Shown: positions 18,852-29,064, counted from the first letter of the stretch. The stretch is 64,000 nucleotides of DNA from Yeosuana marina (GCF_011762485.1 NZ_JAAKGI010000007.1:248001-312000), one strand, 5' to 3'. Translations and numbers: made by a program. The notes: generated by a model from the letters alone, not told the origin.

Positions 18852-20423
18852 TTATGTTATTAGAGGAAGCTTAATGGTAAATGTGCTTCCTTTATCTTTT
18901 TCACTTTCAACTTTAATATGACCTTGATGGTCTTCAACTATACGTTTCACATACGCCAAACCCAGACCATGTCCTTTAACGTTATGTATGTTTCCAGTGT
19001 GTTCTCTATAAAATTTTTCGAACACTTTCTTTTGGGCAGCTTTACTCATTCCGCTCCCATGATCTTTTATTTTTAATAAAATATTTGTTCCAACATTCTC
19101 TGTATACACTTCAATTTTTGGTGCATTAGGAGAATACTTAATGGCATTATCTAAAATATTGACAATAACATTTGTAAAATGAGTTTCATTAGCTAAAACA
19201 GAGGACTTATCGGCATCAAGGAAGGTTTTTATAGAACCTTGTCTATCTTCAACAATAAGCTCTACATGTGTGATAGCTTCTTCTATTAAGTCGTGCAACC
19301 TCACTCTATCCTTACTTATATTCAGTTCATTCTTTTCTAGTTTCGATATTCTTAATACATTTTCAACCTGAGCATGCATTCTCTTATTTTCTTCTTTTAT
19401 CATTCCTAGATAACGTACAACTTTTTCTTTATCATCAATTATCTTAGGGTTCCTAATAGCATCTAATGCCAAATTTATAGTCGCTATTGGTGTTTTAAAC
19501 TCGTGCGTCATGTTATTAATAAAATCTGTTTTTATTTGCGAGATTTTACGTTGCTTCACTAACTGATACAAAGCACTCGAATAAGCTATAATGATTATTA
19601 ATGTAAAAATTATTGATAACAAAATCATTCCAATAATTGACGATAAAATAAATTTATTATCATCAGGAAAATTTACTAATAGTTTATAATTTGTTTGATT
19701 ATTTTCATCATAAAAAATTGGAACACTAAATTCTGATTCTTTATTCCTTTCAAACCCCTCACTATGTACTTTTGTAGCCAAATCGTTGCTGTAAATAGCA
19801 AATTGATAATCTATATCAATTTTGTCCTCTTTCAGTTTTCTTGATAACAATTTAGAAATTTGCTTTTCAGAAACACGCTTGTAAACAGGAAATGTTTTAG
19901 CATATTTCTTAAAGCTTCTATCAAAAGAATTTTTCTGCGCTTGAAACAAACTGCTATTACTAAAAGTAGGACTTATATTGTTTTTTAAATCCTTATCAGC
20001 AAAACCCTTATTTTTATACACCTTGAGGTCAGAACTGCCTATAATATTCTTTACAGAAATGCTATCCAAACCCATGTCAAAGAGCGAAGAAGTTAACTTA
20101 TAGTTTTCTTCTAAAATACCACTTTTATATACCAACATCTCCTTGGTATTGTTGTCCTGTTGATATATGAACAACTTTGAAACAGCGGTTGAATCTTCTT
20201 TCTTTTCATCATCAAGATTCTGATACTTTCTGTAAAGACTGTCTAATTCTTTTTTTTCAATAGCATTAGACACATAACTTAAACTTTTCTTTACATTAAA
20301 TGCAAATCGTTCTTTTTCGTTTCTAACAGAATCTTTAATATAATAAGCTTGAACGAATATGATTCCTATTAGAGACATACTCATTAAAAGAACCAATAAG
20401 ACGAATATTCTCTTGCTCATCAT
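18852..20423 (-). CDS. rprX: Membrane sensor histidine kinase
   Basis: The 523-residue kinase has a membrane segment at about 5-27, a periplasmic sensor region of some 230 residues, a second membrane segment at about 258-285, and a HisKA domain with phospho-acceptor His307 (NNMTHEFKTP). An ATPase domain with N, G1 and G2 boxes follows (NILDNAIKYSP, KDHGSGM, GHGLGLAYVK). It pairs with the downstream regulator. The ATG at 20420 is an equally plausible start. The signal sensed cannot be inferred. Confidence 0.9.
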   Translation of the reverse strand: MMSKRIFVLLVLLMSMSLIGIIFVQAYYIKDSVRNEKERFAFNVKKSLSYVSNAIEKKELDSLYRKYQNLDDEKKEDSTAVSKLFIYQQDNNTKEMLVYKSGILEENYKLTSSLFDMGLDSISVKNIIGSSDLKVYKNKGFADKDLKNNISPTFSNSSLFQAQKNSFDRSFKKYAKTFPVYKRVSEKQISKLLSRKLKEDKIDIDYQFAIYSNDLATKVHSEGFERNKESEFSVPIFYDENNQTNYKLLVNFPDDNKFILSSIIGMILLSIIFTLIIIIAYSSALYQLVKQRKISQIKTDFINNMTHEFKTPIATINLALDAIRNPKIIDDKEKVVRYLGMIKEENKRMHAQVENVLRISKLEKNELNISKDRVRLHDLIEEAITHVELIVEDRQGSIKTFLDADKSSVLANETHFTNVIVNILDNAIKYSPNAPKIEVYTENVGTNILLKIKDHGSGMSKAAQKKVFEKFYREHTGNIHNVKGHGLGLAYVKRIVEDHQGHIKVESEKDKGSTFTIKLPLIT

Positions 20424-20500
20424 TCAAAATTAACATTTTAACATTTAGTGCTCCTAGCTTTTAACCTTACATTAACAAAAATGTTAAAATTTATAGCTCA

Positions 20501-21085
20501 TTATTGATTTTTAAGGATTTGCCGATGTATTTTAAGCACTTCTTGTTTAGTTTTTGCTAATTCAACATTGTTAATCACATATTGAGACCGTTTAATTTTC
20601 TCATCGTCACTCCATTGATTTTTCATAATTGATTCAATCTTTTCCTCTGTTGTATCATCTCGTCTTAACAAGCGTTTTATTTTTAATTCTTTTGGGGCTG
20701 TAACCGTTATAATAACATCTAATTTTTTGTAACTGCCGTTTTCAAATAAAATAGCTGCTTCTTTAATAACATATGGTGCATCTTGTTTTTGCTTCCACTT
20801 TTTAAAATGACTGGCTATTTGTGGATGAATAATGGCATTCATCCGTTCCAAATATGTTTTGTCATTAAAAATAATGCTCGCAATAAATGGTTTGTTTAGT
20901 TTACCATCAAGATAAGCTTCTTCTCCAAACAATTCAATAAGTTTTCTCTTTATAGTTTTTGAAGTAATCATTAACTTTTTCGCCTCCTCATCAGCTATAT
21001 AAACTGGAATTCCTAAGGCACCAAATTCTTTGGCTACTGTTGTTTTACCACTACCTATACCTCCTGTAAGACCAACTTCAATCAT
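20501..21085 (-). CDS. coaE: Dephospho-CoA kinase
   Basis: CoaE phosphorylates dephospho-CoA in the last step of coenzyme A synthesis. The 194-residue protein has the P-loop GGIGSGKTT at 8-16, DEEAKKLM, and the C-terminal LLRRDDTTEEKI lid region. It overlaps the YbbR gene by four bases (ATGA), so translation is coupled. The pathway partner coaBC is encoded about 5.5 kb upstream in the same leftward block. Confidence 0.96.
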   Translation of the reverse strand: MIEVGLTGGIGSGKTTVAKEFGALGIPVYIADEEAKKLMITSKTIKRKLIELFGEEAYLDGKLNKPFIASIIFNDKTYLERMNAIIHPQIASHFKKWKQKQDAPYVIKEAAILFENGSYKKLDVIITVTAPKELKIKRLLRRDDTTEEKIESIMKNQWSDDEKIKRSQYVINNVELAKTKQEVLKIHRQILKNQ

Positions 21086-22047
21086 TCTTCAATAATAAAT
21101 TCAATATGTTGAGGATTAATTTTGGCTGTTTTCACCTTGTCTGTTATCTTTATGAGTTCTGGTAATAAAAAAGACTGTGTGTTTGAACTCTTTTGATAAT
21201 CGCAAACAACCTTGAAATCTTTGGCTGTTATATCCTTATAATTTTTTAAACTTGTGTAATAAATAACGTTAATCACTTTTGGAAAGTATTTAACACGCAT
21301 ACCGTCAGGTACATTTATGATATTAATAGGCACTTTTAAGGTTCCTTCTGTAAAACGCTCGACCGTTCCCTTTAAAGTTACTTCAGACTTAGAAAATATT
21401 AAGTCTTTATTATCTTTTGGGAGTTTTAATTTTATAGATTTTAAAATATTAGAGTTCACATCTTTCAATACAACTTCTTCTGTCTTTATTTGTTTAATTT
21501 GAGAAACCAAATCATTTGGACCTATCACATTAATTGAATCTGGCTCTATTGTATAGTTTTTAAATATATTGTAACCGGGCTTGAAACTAATGTTTGCGTT
21601 TAAAATAACGGGTACTTTCTTTACCAAATTAGTATCATATTTAAAAATTAATTTATCAGGAGACACATTAATTAAAGATACTTGACTGCCAAACTCAGCA
21701 TTACTATGTAAAAATATATTAGACTTGTTCCACTCAAAAAAACCATTTTGCTTTTGCACATCTTTTTTAAAATCAATCGTTATTTTAGGTTTAGAAAAGT
21801 AATATTTCAGCCAATTAAAGCCATAAGCCTTTAAGGTTATTTCCAGCTTAGCACTTGTATCATTTAAAATAACATATTTTTGAGGAATATTGACTTTATT
21901 AATTCCAAAAGTAAGTGTATTGGTATATTCTTTGGAAAGTTTTGAAAAAATTAAAATAATAAATGACATTAACAGAAATAAAAAAAACACATTTATTTTT
22001 TTATTTCTGATGCCTGCGAGAATCTTTGTTTTTAAATTCTTTATCAT
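21082..22047 (-). CDS. YbbR-like domain protein
   Basis: The 321-residue protein has one N-terminal membrane helix (about 19-36) and an extracytoplasmic part made of beta-rich YbbR-like repeats (for example the VPVILNANISFKPGYN and EPDSINVIGP segments). YbbR proteins in other bacteria are linked to cell-envelope and cyclic-di-AMP functions. Here it is locked between a glycosyltransferase gene and coaE with four-base overlaps on both sides, an arrangement that appears usual in this family of bacteria. Confidence 0.85.
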   Translation of the reverse strand: MIKNLKTKILAGIRNKKINVFFLFLLMSFIILIFSKLSKEYTNTLTFGINKVNIPQKYVILNDTSAKLEITLKAYGFNWLKYYFSKPKITIDFKKDVQKQNGFFEWNKSNIFLHSNAEFGSQVSLINVSPDKLIFKYDTNLVKKVPVILNANISFKPGYNIFKNYTIEPDSINVIGPNDLVSQIKQIKTEEVVLKDVNSNILKSIKLKLPKDNKDLIFSKSEVTLKGTVERFTEGTLKVPINIINVPDGMRVKYFPKVINVIYYTSLKNYKDITAKDFKVVCDYQKSSNTQSFLLPELIKITDKVKTAKINPQHIEFIIEE

Positions 22048-23051
22048 TTTAGTTTAAAAAATAATTCAGGAAACACCGTCTCTGGATCGTTATTAGACAA
22101 TTGTAATGCCAACGTTGATTTTATAAAACCATATCCATATCCAATAAACTGAACAACAATGGCTGGTATCGAAAGCATAGACACAAGGACACTTTTTGTA
22201 CTTGCCAAAGCAATCACAAACGCTAGTATAAAATACAATATATAAGCTACTAATCCCCAAATTATATTAAAAAATAATAAAAAAATCGCCCCTATAAAGC
22301 CTAAACAAAAAACAGTTGGAAACCAATAAGTAATTTTTTTAGTGCTAGGATGCCAATTATTTAAAATTGGCCTTACCATACCAAATTTATAGACTTGCTT
22401 ATAAAATTTTCGCCATGAAATACGACGTTTATGAAACACATAGGCTTCTGAAATCAATTTAGTTTTATATCCTAAATTCCAAAGACGAATTGATAAATCT
22501 GGGTCTTCTCCAGGATGAATTGTACCAAACCCTTTTGAATCTTCAAATGCCTTTTTTGAAAGTCCCATATTAAAACTTCTGGGTTGAAACATGCCAACAC
22601 TCTTTTTATTTCCTCGAATACCTCCAGTAGTCATAAACGACGTCATTGAAAAATTAATAGCTTTTTGAAGGTTTGAAAACGATTCATGCGCTGCATCTGG
22701 ACCACCAAAACAATCAACATACTCTAATTGTAAGCTTTGAGAAACTACAGTCAAATAATTTTTAGGTAAAATACAATCAGAATCTAAAATGATAAAGTAA
22801 TTACCTTTAGCATGTTCCATTCCATAATTCCTCGAATCACCTGGGCCCGAATTTTCTTTAAAAAAATAAGAGATATTAAGTTTTGAATTAAAGCTTTCAG
22901 CCACTTCTTTTGAAGGAATAGTCGAGCCATCTTCAACAATTACAATTTCATAGTCTTGACTAGTTTCAAATTCAATAAAACTCTGCAAAAGCTCTTGTAT
23001 TTCGTCAGGACGATTATAAACAGGAATAATAAATGAAAACTGTAATTTCAT
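22044..23051 (-). CDS. Glycosyltransferase family 2, membrane-associated
   Basis: The 335-residue protein has an N-terminal GT-A domain (FSIIPVYNRPDEI, IVEDGST, LDSDCILP, and PGEDPDLSIRL as the acceptor-side motif). At least two C-terminal membrane segments lie near 240-300. It probably transfers sugars to lipid or polysaccharide precursors at the inner membrane. It overlaps the YbbR gene by four bases. The gap to fabI holds a terminator, so it is probably the first gene of its operon. Confidence 0.88.
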   Translation of the reverse strand: MKLQFSFIIPVYNRPDEIQELLQSFIEFETSQDYEIVIVEDGSTIPSKEVAESFNSKLNISYFFKENSGPGDSRNYGMEHAKGNYFIILDSDCILPKNYLTVVSQSLQLEYVDCFGGPDAAHESFSNLQKAINFSMTSFMTTGGIRGNKKSVGMFQPRSFNMGLSKKAFEDSKGFGTIHPGEDPDLSIRLWNLGYKTKLISEAYVFHKRRISWRKFYKQVYKFGMVRPILNNWHPSTKKITYWFPTVFCLGFIGAIFLLFFNIIWGLVAYILYFILAFVIALASTKSVLVSMLSIPAIVVQFIGYGYGFIKSTLALQLSNNDPETVFPELFFKLK

Positions 23052-23075
23052 ACTACAAATGTAACCAATCCAATC

Positions 23076-23102
23076 AAAAAAGCCACCGTTTTACAGGTGG
23101 CT
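23076..23102 (-). terminator. Hairpin terminator after fabI
   Basis: A 7-bp GC-rich inverted repeat (23081-23087 with 23096-23102) is followed, on the minus strand, by a run of T residues (A run at 23076-23081 on the plus strand). It lies just downstream of the fabI stop. Confidence 0.75.
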
Positions 23103-23128
23103 AGTTTATGTTATTTTAATAAAAAAAA

Positions 23129-23944
23129 TTATTCTTTCATAAAAGTTTCCATAACAGCATCACTAACGCCCATATTACTAAAACCTCCGTCATTATAAAG
23201 GTTTTGCAACGTTACACGTTTTGTTAAATCGCTAAATAAACTCACTGTATAATTCGCACAATCTAACGCCGTTGCGTTTCCAAGAGGCGACATTTTATCA
23301 GCATAAGCAATAAATCCATCAAAGCCTTTTACTCCACTACCAGCTGTTGTTGGTGTTGGCGATTGAGAAATTGTATTCACACGAACTTTTTTATCTCTTC
23401 CAAAGAAATACCCAAAACTGCGTGCAATACTTTCTAGATAAGCTTTGTTATCTGCCATATCATTATAATCCGGAAACACACGTTGAGCTGCCATATAACT
23501 TAAAGCTACAATACTTCCCCACTCATTCATCGCATCAGCTTTGTAAAGTGTTTGCATCACTTTATGAAAAGACATAGCCGAAACATCAGTTCCCTTTTGT
23601 GTCCATTCATAATTTTGATCTGTATAGTGTTTTCCCTTACGGACATTAATTGACATGCCTATTGAATGTAATACAAAATCAATTTTACCTCCAAGAATCT
23701 CCATAGATTGCTCTACTAGCTTCTGCAAATCTTCTAAAGACGTTGCATCCGCTGGAATTATTTGTGAACCGGTCTTTTCTGCTAGTTCGTTTATTTGTCC
23801 CATACGCATGGCTACAGGTGCATTTGTTAATACAAATTGACCACCTTCTTCGTGAACACGCTCTGCAGTTTTCCAAGCAATTGAATTAGAGTCTAGTGCT
23901 CCAAAGATGATTCCTTTTTTTCCTTTTAGTAAATTGTATGACAT
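23129..23944 (-). CDS. fabI: Enoyl-[acyl-carrier-protein] reductase
   Basis: FabI reduces trans-2-enoyl-ACP in the last step of each round of fatty acid elongation and is the usual triclosan target. The 271-residue protein is a short-chain dehydrogenase with an atypical cofactor loop (GKKGIIFGALDSNSIAW) and catalytic Tyr160 and Lys167 in the FabI spacing Tyr-x6-Lys. It is alone between a terminator and a TATATTTG promoter-like box on its 5' side. Confidence 0.95.
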   Translation of the reverse strand: MSYNLLKGKKGIIFGALDSNSIAWKTAERVHEEGGQFVLTNAPVAMRMGQINELAEKTGSQIIPADATSLEDLQKLVEQSMEILGGKIDFVLHSIGMSINVRKGKHYTDQNYEWTQKGTDVSAMSFHKVMQTLYKADAMNEWGSIVALSYMAAQRVFPDYNDMADNKAYLESIARSFGYFFGRDKKVRVNTISQSPTPTTAGSGVKGFDGFIAYADKMSPLGNATALDCANYTVSLFSDLTKRVTLQNLYNDGGFSNMGVSDAVMETFMKE

Positions 23945-23989
23945 GTTTATCTTAGTTTATAATTTGGATGATTTATTCTATTTTGGGTT

Positions 23990-23997
23990 CAAATATA
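23990..23997 (-). promoter_or_regulatory. Possible -7 promoter element of fabI
   Basis: Read on the minus strand this is TATATTTG, a full match to TAnnTTTG, about 45 bases before the fabI ATG. No TTG lies at the expected -33 position, so support is partial. Confidence 0.4.
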
Positions 23998-24001
23998 GTA
24001 A

Positions 24002-25654
24002 TTAATTAAGTAATTCTTTTGCATGGGCAATAGCAGACGATGACATTTCTGTACCACCTAGCATTTGAGCAATTTCCACAATACGTTCATCATGATTTAA
24101 CTTTACGAGATTGGTTTGTGTCACCTCGTCAACATCTTCTTTGTAAACTTTAAAATGTGTGTGACCTTTAGCCGCAATTTGCGGTAAATGAGTTATTGAA
24201 ATAACCTGCATAGTCTTACTCATCAACAACATGATATCTCCCATTTTATTAGATATTTCTCCAGAAACACCAGAATCTATTTCATCAAATATAATAGTTG
24301 GCAATTGAATATAGTTGGAAAGAATTGATTTAATAGCTAGCATAATTCTGGATAACTCGCCTCCAGATGCCGCTTTTTTCAACTCATTAAATTGACCACC
24401 TTTATTAGCTGAAAACAAAAAGGACATATCATCCTTTCCATTGGTTTGGAAACCGTCTCCATAAACTAAATCAATTTTAAATTGCGCATTTTGCATACCT
24501 AAACTACTCAAAATGGTTTCTAGCTGAGTTATTAATTCTGGAATAGCTTGTTTTCTGCTATCATGAATAGCCTTTGAAATTGTATTAAGCTCCGTTGTTT
24601 TTTTACTAATTTCATTTTTCTTCTTCTCGATTGTAGCATCTAAGTTTTCGGTTACAGCTACTTTATCTTCTAAATCATTTTTGATGCTAATTAATTCAGA
24701 AATATCCGTAGCGACATGCTTTTGCAACAAATTATTGATTAATAATAATTTGGCGTTCACCTCTTCTAACCTACCCGGATCTGCCTCAAGCGTATCTTGC
24801 ATCCCATCAACCTCTCTAAAAACATCATCAATTTCAATGACACAACTCTGTACCCTGTTGAATAAATCTTCATACTTTGACGAATAGTTTTTTAATTTCT
24901 GAAAATTATTTTTCAACTCGTTCAATGTCGTTAATATACCTATTTGTTCATCGTTAAGTAATTGATGAGACGCTACCAACTTTTCTTTAATCTCCTCAAT
25001 ATTACTCAAGGTTTCATTCTCCTCTTCAAGTAATTCAAGTTCACCTTCAACCAGATTGGCTTCAATTAACTCGTTTAGTAAAAATGAATTATAATCATGT
25101 TCTTTAATCGCCTCAGCTTGAAAAGCAAGTAGTTCCTTAAGTTCTTTTTGAAGCGTTTTGTACGTCTTTAATTCCGATTTATAGTCTTGAAGGTTTGTAT
25201 CGTTATTTGCTAAGGCATCAATTATTTGAAATTGAAACTCGTTACTTACCAGTTGTAGTGTTTGATGCTGCGAATGAATATCAATTAACCGTTCTCCCAA
25301 AACTTGAAGGCTATTTAAATTAACTGGGGAATCATTTACAAAAGCTCTTGATTTTCCTGAAGGCAAAATTTCTCTACGAATAATAGTATTCTCTTCATAA
25401 TCAAAATCTTCTGCTTTAAATAATGTGGTAAGATTGTAGTTAGACACATCAAAAACAGCTTCTATAATACATTTTTTTGAGGTATCTTTTAAACTACTTA
25501 AATCAGCACGTTTACCAAGTATTAATGATAAACCACCCAATAAAATTGATTTTCCAGCTCCTGTTTCACCTGTAATTATTGATAATCCGTTATTAAAATT
25601 AACTTGAAGATTGTCAATTAAAGCGTAATTCTGTATTGAAAGTGAAGTTAACAA
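24002..25654 (-). CDS. recN: DNA repair protein RecN
   Basis: RecN is an SMC-like ATPase that acts early in double-strand break repair. The 550-residue protein has Walker A GETGAGKSI at 29-37, a long central coiled coil (about 150-370), and the C-terminal ATPase half with SGGELSRIMLA, IIFDEIDSGVSG (Walker B) and ITHLPQIAA. Length and layout are standard. It follows the DUF4835 gene with a gap of 62 bases and may belong to that operon. Confidence 0.96.
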   Translation of the reverse strand: MLTSLSIQNYALIDNLQVNFNNGLSIITGETGAGKSILLGGLSLILGKRADLSSLKDTSKKCIIEAVFDVSNYNLTTLFKAEDFDYEENTIIRREILPSGKSRAFVNDSPVNLNSLQVLGERLIDIHSQHQTLQLVSNEFQFQIIDALANNDTNLQDYKSELKTYKTLQKELKELLAFQAEAIKEHDYNSFLLNELIEANLVEGELELLEEENETLSNIEEIKEKLVASHQLLNDEQIGILTTLNELKNNFQKLKNYSSKYEDLFNRVQSCVIEIDDVFREVDGMQDTLEADPGRLEEVNAKLLLINNLLQKHVATDISELISIKNDLEDKVAVTENLDATIEKKKNEISKKTTELNTISKAIHDSRKQAIPELITQLETILSSLGMQNAQFKIDLVYGDGFQTNGKDDMSFLFSANKGGQFNELKKAASGGELSRIMLAIKSILSNYIQLPTIIFDEIDSGVSGEISNKMGDIMLLMSKTMQVISITHLPQIAAKGHTHFKVYKEDVDEVTQTNLVKLNHDERIVEIAQMLGGTEMSSSAIAHAKELLN

Positions 25655-25716
25655 TGGTTGTAAACGTATTTAAAATTATGAAACTAAATATAGGTGAGTT
25701 TTAATTTTAATGCAAC

Positions 25717-26604
25717 TTAAAACTTAATATTTCTCCATTTGCTTGCATAAGTAGGAGCTACTTTTTGTAAGGTCTCTTTAACACTAGCTATATTAACATT
25801 AGGACCATCACTAAAAATTTGTTCAATCTCATCGGCTTTTGCATCAAAAAAAGTACGTAATAAAAATGAATTAGGCCTTCGACTATTCATCGCTTCAAAT
25901 TGCTTTAAAGAAGTAGCTAACGTCTCCTTTCCTTGCTTAGCGTTATCGCTCATCACATCTAAACCTTCTCTGTGATAACTGTACATAACATCTCTAAATT
26001 CTTTAAAGGTGGGTGATAAAACATTATCAATTAACGCAAATCTACTTTGCAAACCATCTTCTAATTTCCAGCCTTTATAATTTTGCTGCTGTGAGTAATT
26101 TGCAATGATCTGGGCTTGTTTATAATAAATATCGCCTCCATTTTTAGAAAATGAATCGGCATCTAAAGCTAAAACCATATACACATGAAATGATAAAATA
26201 GAGATTAAATTAGATTGAAATTGATTAGCACTGAAATTTAAGTTCTGAAATTCTAAATATCTAAATGCTAAATCCTTATCATTAAAATTATAAAGTGGCG
26301 TGCTATAAGAAGAACCATAAACAGGTCTTGATGATTGCACTTGAATAGTTCCTTGAAAAGATTCACCACTGTAGTCATTAATGGTAATAACCATGCTACA
26401 ATTGATGCGCTCTTGAGGTGCAAACGTTCTGTTCGTCCACTTTGTGTTATTTACAAACTCCGTTAATTGCTTTTCTAAGGTTTTAAAAATTGATAAATTT
26501 TCATTTCCAGTTTGTTGCGCATTAACCACAACACTACAATTAAGTTCTTGAGAAAACCCAGTTAAACTAAAAGATAGAAGAAGAATAAATAAGAGATTAC
26601 GCAT
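25717..26604 (-). CDS. DUF4835 secreted protein (possible type IX secretion component PorD)
   Basis: The 295-residue periplasmic protein has a signal peptide (about 1-18) and the sequence features of DUF4835 (LNCSVVVNAQQ, ERINCSMVITI, RPVYGSSYSTPLYNFND). To my knowledge this family has been named PorD in connection with type IX secretion in some annotations. I treat that as unproven here. It overlaps the coaBC end by eight bases, within the well-known bamD-rpoZ-coaBC-DUF4835 gene order of Bacteroidota. Confidence 0.85.
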   Translation of the reverse strand: MRNLLFILLLSFSLTGFSQELNCSVVVNAQQTGNENLSIFKTLEKQLTEFVNNTKWTNRTFAPQERINCSMVITINDYSGESFQGTIQVQSSRPVYGSSYSTPLYNFNDKDLAFRYLEFQNLNFSANQFQSNLISILSFHVYMVLALDADSFSKNGGDIYYKQAQIIANYSQQQNYKGWKLEDGLQSRFALIDNVLSPTFKEFRDVMYSYHREGLDVMSDNAKQGKETLATSLKQFEAMNSRRPNSFLLRTFFDAKADEIEQIFSDGPNVNIASVKETLQKVAPTYASKWRNIKF

Positions 26605-27808
26605 TAATTTGTTTTATAATTTCATTCAATAAATCCTTTGCTACGTCTGTTTTAGATTTCAATTGAAATTCGCTGATAGTGTCCTTATCATCAATAAAAG
26701 TTACTTTATTAGTTTCTGTTTTAAAACCAGCTCCTTTGTCCTTTAACGAATTTAAAACAATTAAATTTAAATTCTTAGCTTTTAATTTTGCTTTTGCATT
26801 TTCTAGTTCGTTATTGGTTTCTAAAGCAAATCCAACTAGAAATTGTTGTTTTTTGATGCTTCCTAAAGAGGCTAAAATATCTTTAGTCTTTTCTAACTCT
26901 AATGTTAACGTACTTTCCTTCTTTTTTATTTTTTGTAAGGCTACTTCTTTTGGTTTAAAATCAGCCACGGCTGCCGAAAGAATAGCGATATCGCTTGTTT
27001 CAAAATATTGATGAACGGCATCATACATGTCTTGTGCAGATACTACAGGAATTACTTTGATAAAACTATGGGACACCTTTTGATGTGTTGGTCCTGAAAT
27101 TAAAACAACCTCAGCACCTAAATTGGCTGATGCCTTAGCAATTTCAAATCCCATTTTTCCACTGGAATGATTGCCAATAAACCTAACAGGATCAATAGCT
27201 TCATAGGTTGGACCTGCTGTAATTAGAACTTTTTTTCCTTTTAAAGGTGATTTTTCTAATATATCATTTTCAATAAAAGCAACAATATCTTCAGGTTCAG
27301 CCATTCTACCCTCACCTACTAAACCACTCGCTAATTCACCACTTGTAGCTGGAATCATGATATTGCCATAGCTTTGTAACATCTTGCAAGACTCAAGTGT
27401 ACTAGGATGCTTGTACATATCCAAATCCATAGTTGGCGCAAAATATATAGGACATTTAGCCGATAAATAGACTGCTAAAAGTAAATTATCGCAAATGCCA
27501 TTTGACATTTTTGATAGCGTATTTGCAGTAGCTGGAGCCACTAGTATTAAATCTGCCCATAGTCCTAAATCTACGTGACTATTCCACACAGCATTTTCAT
27601 CCTCGTCTGAAGTAAACGATGAATATACCGGATTTTTTGAAAGGGTTGATAAGGTTAGCGGAGTAACAAATTCTTTTGAAGCTGGCGTCATCACAACTTT
27701 TACATTGGCACCAACTTTAACAAATAACCTGACTAATGAAGCTGTTTTATAAGCGGCTATACCTGCACTAATGCCTAACAGTATATTTTTGCCGCTTAAT
27801 ATTGACAT
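26597..27808 (-). CDS. coaBC: Bifunctional phosphopantothenoylcysteine decarboxylase / phosphopantothenate-cysteine ligase
   Basis: The fused enzyme carries out two consecutive steps of coenzyme A synthesis. The N-terminal flavin-dependent decarboxylase (residues 1-180) has GISAGIAAYK, the SHVDL histidine, LVAPATANT and PTMDLDMY. The C-terminal ligase (about 185-403) has LITAGPTYEAIDPVRFIGNHSSGKMG and AAVADFKP. At 403 residues it has normal length. It starts seven bases after rpoZ. Confidence 0.96.
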   Translation of the reverse strand: MSILSGKNILLGISAGIAAYKTASLVRLFVKVGANVKVVMTPASKEFVTPLTLSTLSKNPVYSSFTSDEDENAVWNSHVDLGLWADLILVAPATANTLSKMSNGICDNLLLAVYLSAKCPIYFAPTMDLDMYKHPSTLESCKMLQSYGNIMIPATSGELASGLVGEGRMAEPEDIVAFIENDILEKSPLKGKKVLITAGPTYEAIDPVRFIGNHSSGKMGFEIAKASANLGAEVVLISGPTHQKVSHSFIKVIPVVSAQDMYDAVHQYFETSDIAILSAAVADFKPKEVALQKIKKKESTLTLELEKTKDILASLGSIKKQQFLVGFALETNNELENAKAKLKAKNLNLIVLNSLKDKGAGFKTETNKVTFIDDKDTISEFQLKSKTDVAKDLLNEIIKQINA

Positions 27809-27815
27809 AGTAAAA

Positions 27816-28151
27816 TTATTCCTGAGAATCTTCCTCAGTATTTCTGTAGTAAACTTTATCTGTTAACCATTCTTGAACAGCTAAAGAATGAGGTTTTGGT
27901 AATTTTTCGTAAAACTTTGACACCTCAATTTGTTCCTTATTTTCAAAAATTTCCTCAAGACTATCGTTGTAAGTAGCAAATTCTTCTAACTTATCAATAA
28001 GTTCTTTTTTAATTTCTGAATTAATTTGTTCAGCACGTCTAGAAATAATTGAAATAGCCTCATAGATATTCTCTGTTGGCTCATCAATTTGATTTCTATC
28101 ATACGTAATTGTATTAACAGGAGCGGTGGTTTTTTTTAAATCTATTTTCAT
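27816..28151 (-). CDS. rpoZ: RNA polymerase omega subunit, Rpb6-like
   Basis: The 111-residue protein corresponds to the divergent Bacteroidota omega subunit. It shows ITYDRNQIDEPTENIYEAISIISRRAEQIN, equivalent to the conserved Rpb6/omega helix region that supports assembly of the beta' subunit, followed by an acidic helical tail. The ATG overlaps the bamD stop by one base (TAATG), indicating coupled translation. Confidence 0.9.
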   Translation of the reverse strand: MKIDLKKTTAPVNTITYDRNQIDEPTENIYEAISIISRRAEQINSEIKKELIDKLEEFATYNDSLEEIFENKEQIEVSKFYEKLPKPHSLAVQEWLTDKVYYRNTEEDSQE

Positions 28152-28957
28152 TATATATTAGCTTTAGTGCTGTAATTTTTTAATTGTTCTTCTATTTTTT
28201 CAAGCATATCATTTACCTGCTCCTTATATTTTGAGTCGGCGTATGATTTATTAAACGTTTCTGCAACTGACTTGGCATTTTTTAATCTTGTTTCCTGCTT
28301 ATATTTTACACTATTAATTGCAAGTTTAAAAGAGGCATCTAATTTGTAAAATAAGGCATCTTCTCGAAATGTAGACCCGGGAAAATCAAAAACAAAATTG
28401 TCAAATGATTTTATTGAGGCTTCATAATCAGAAATTTTATCGTATTGCTTAGCAATTTCAAACGCTTTCTTTTCTAATTTATATACCAATTCTTTGATGA
28501 GCTTATTGGCTTCAGGAAGATATTCTGACTCGGGATACACATTAATAAACTCTTGAAGCTTTTCGATAGCTTGGGAGGTTTCCTTCTGGTCTTTTGAATA
28601 TACAGGAGACAGCATGTAACTGCTTTTTGCAGCTAAAAAGCTAGCCTCTTCAGCTTTTTCACTTTTTGGATAACTAGATGCGAAACGCTCAAATTGATAC
28701 CCTGCCACATAATAGTCTTTCATTTTATAAAAGGACTGTGAGTACAAATACATTAATTTTTCAGCCTGTGGTTTTCCTCTATAATTTGGTACTATTTGAG
28801 CGAAAAGTTTATTGGCTTTTTCAAACTTACCTTCGTTATATAAGTCTTCCCCTAATTTAAACTTTGTAGCAATATCTTCAGATTTTAATGCCTTTTGATA
28901 CTCACTACAAGAGCTTAACGTAACTAGTAATAGTAATATGTAAATAAATTTCTTCAT
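28151..28957 (-). CDS. bamD: Outer membrane assembly lipoprotein BamD
   Basis: The 268-residue lipoprotein (lipobox LSSC, Cys17) has the TPR-like helical repeats of BamD: GEDLYNEGKFEKANKLF, YYVAGYQFERFASSYPKSEKAEEA and the LQEFINVYPESEY repeats. It acts with BamA in folding outer-membrane proteins. It is the promoter-proximal gene of the bamD-rpoZ-coaBC-DUF4835 cluster. The gap upstream (28958-29064) separates it from the potassium channel gene. Confidence 0.93.
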   Translation of the reverse strand: MKKFIYILLLLVTLSSCSEYQKALKSEDIATKFKLGEDLYNEGKFEKANKLFAQIVPNYRGKPQAEKLMYLYSQSFYKMKDYYVAGYQFERFASSYPKSEKAEEASFLAAKSSYMLSPVYSKDQKETSQAIEKLQEFINVYPESEYLPEANKLIKELVYKLEKKAFEIAKQYDKISDYEASIKSFDNFVFDFPGSTFREDALFYKLDASFKLAINSVKYKQETRLKNAKSVAETFNKSYADSKYKEQVNDMLEKIEEQLKNYSTKANI

Positions 28958-29064
28958 AATTGAAAACAGGATGCAAAATTAAGCTATTAATATGGATTTT
29001 AAAAATATAATTTTAATGCTAAAATAAGGTATGGATTATAGCCTTAGGAGGGTTTAAGTAATAT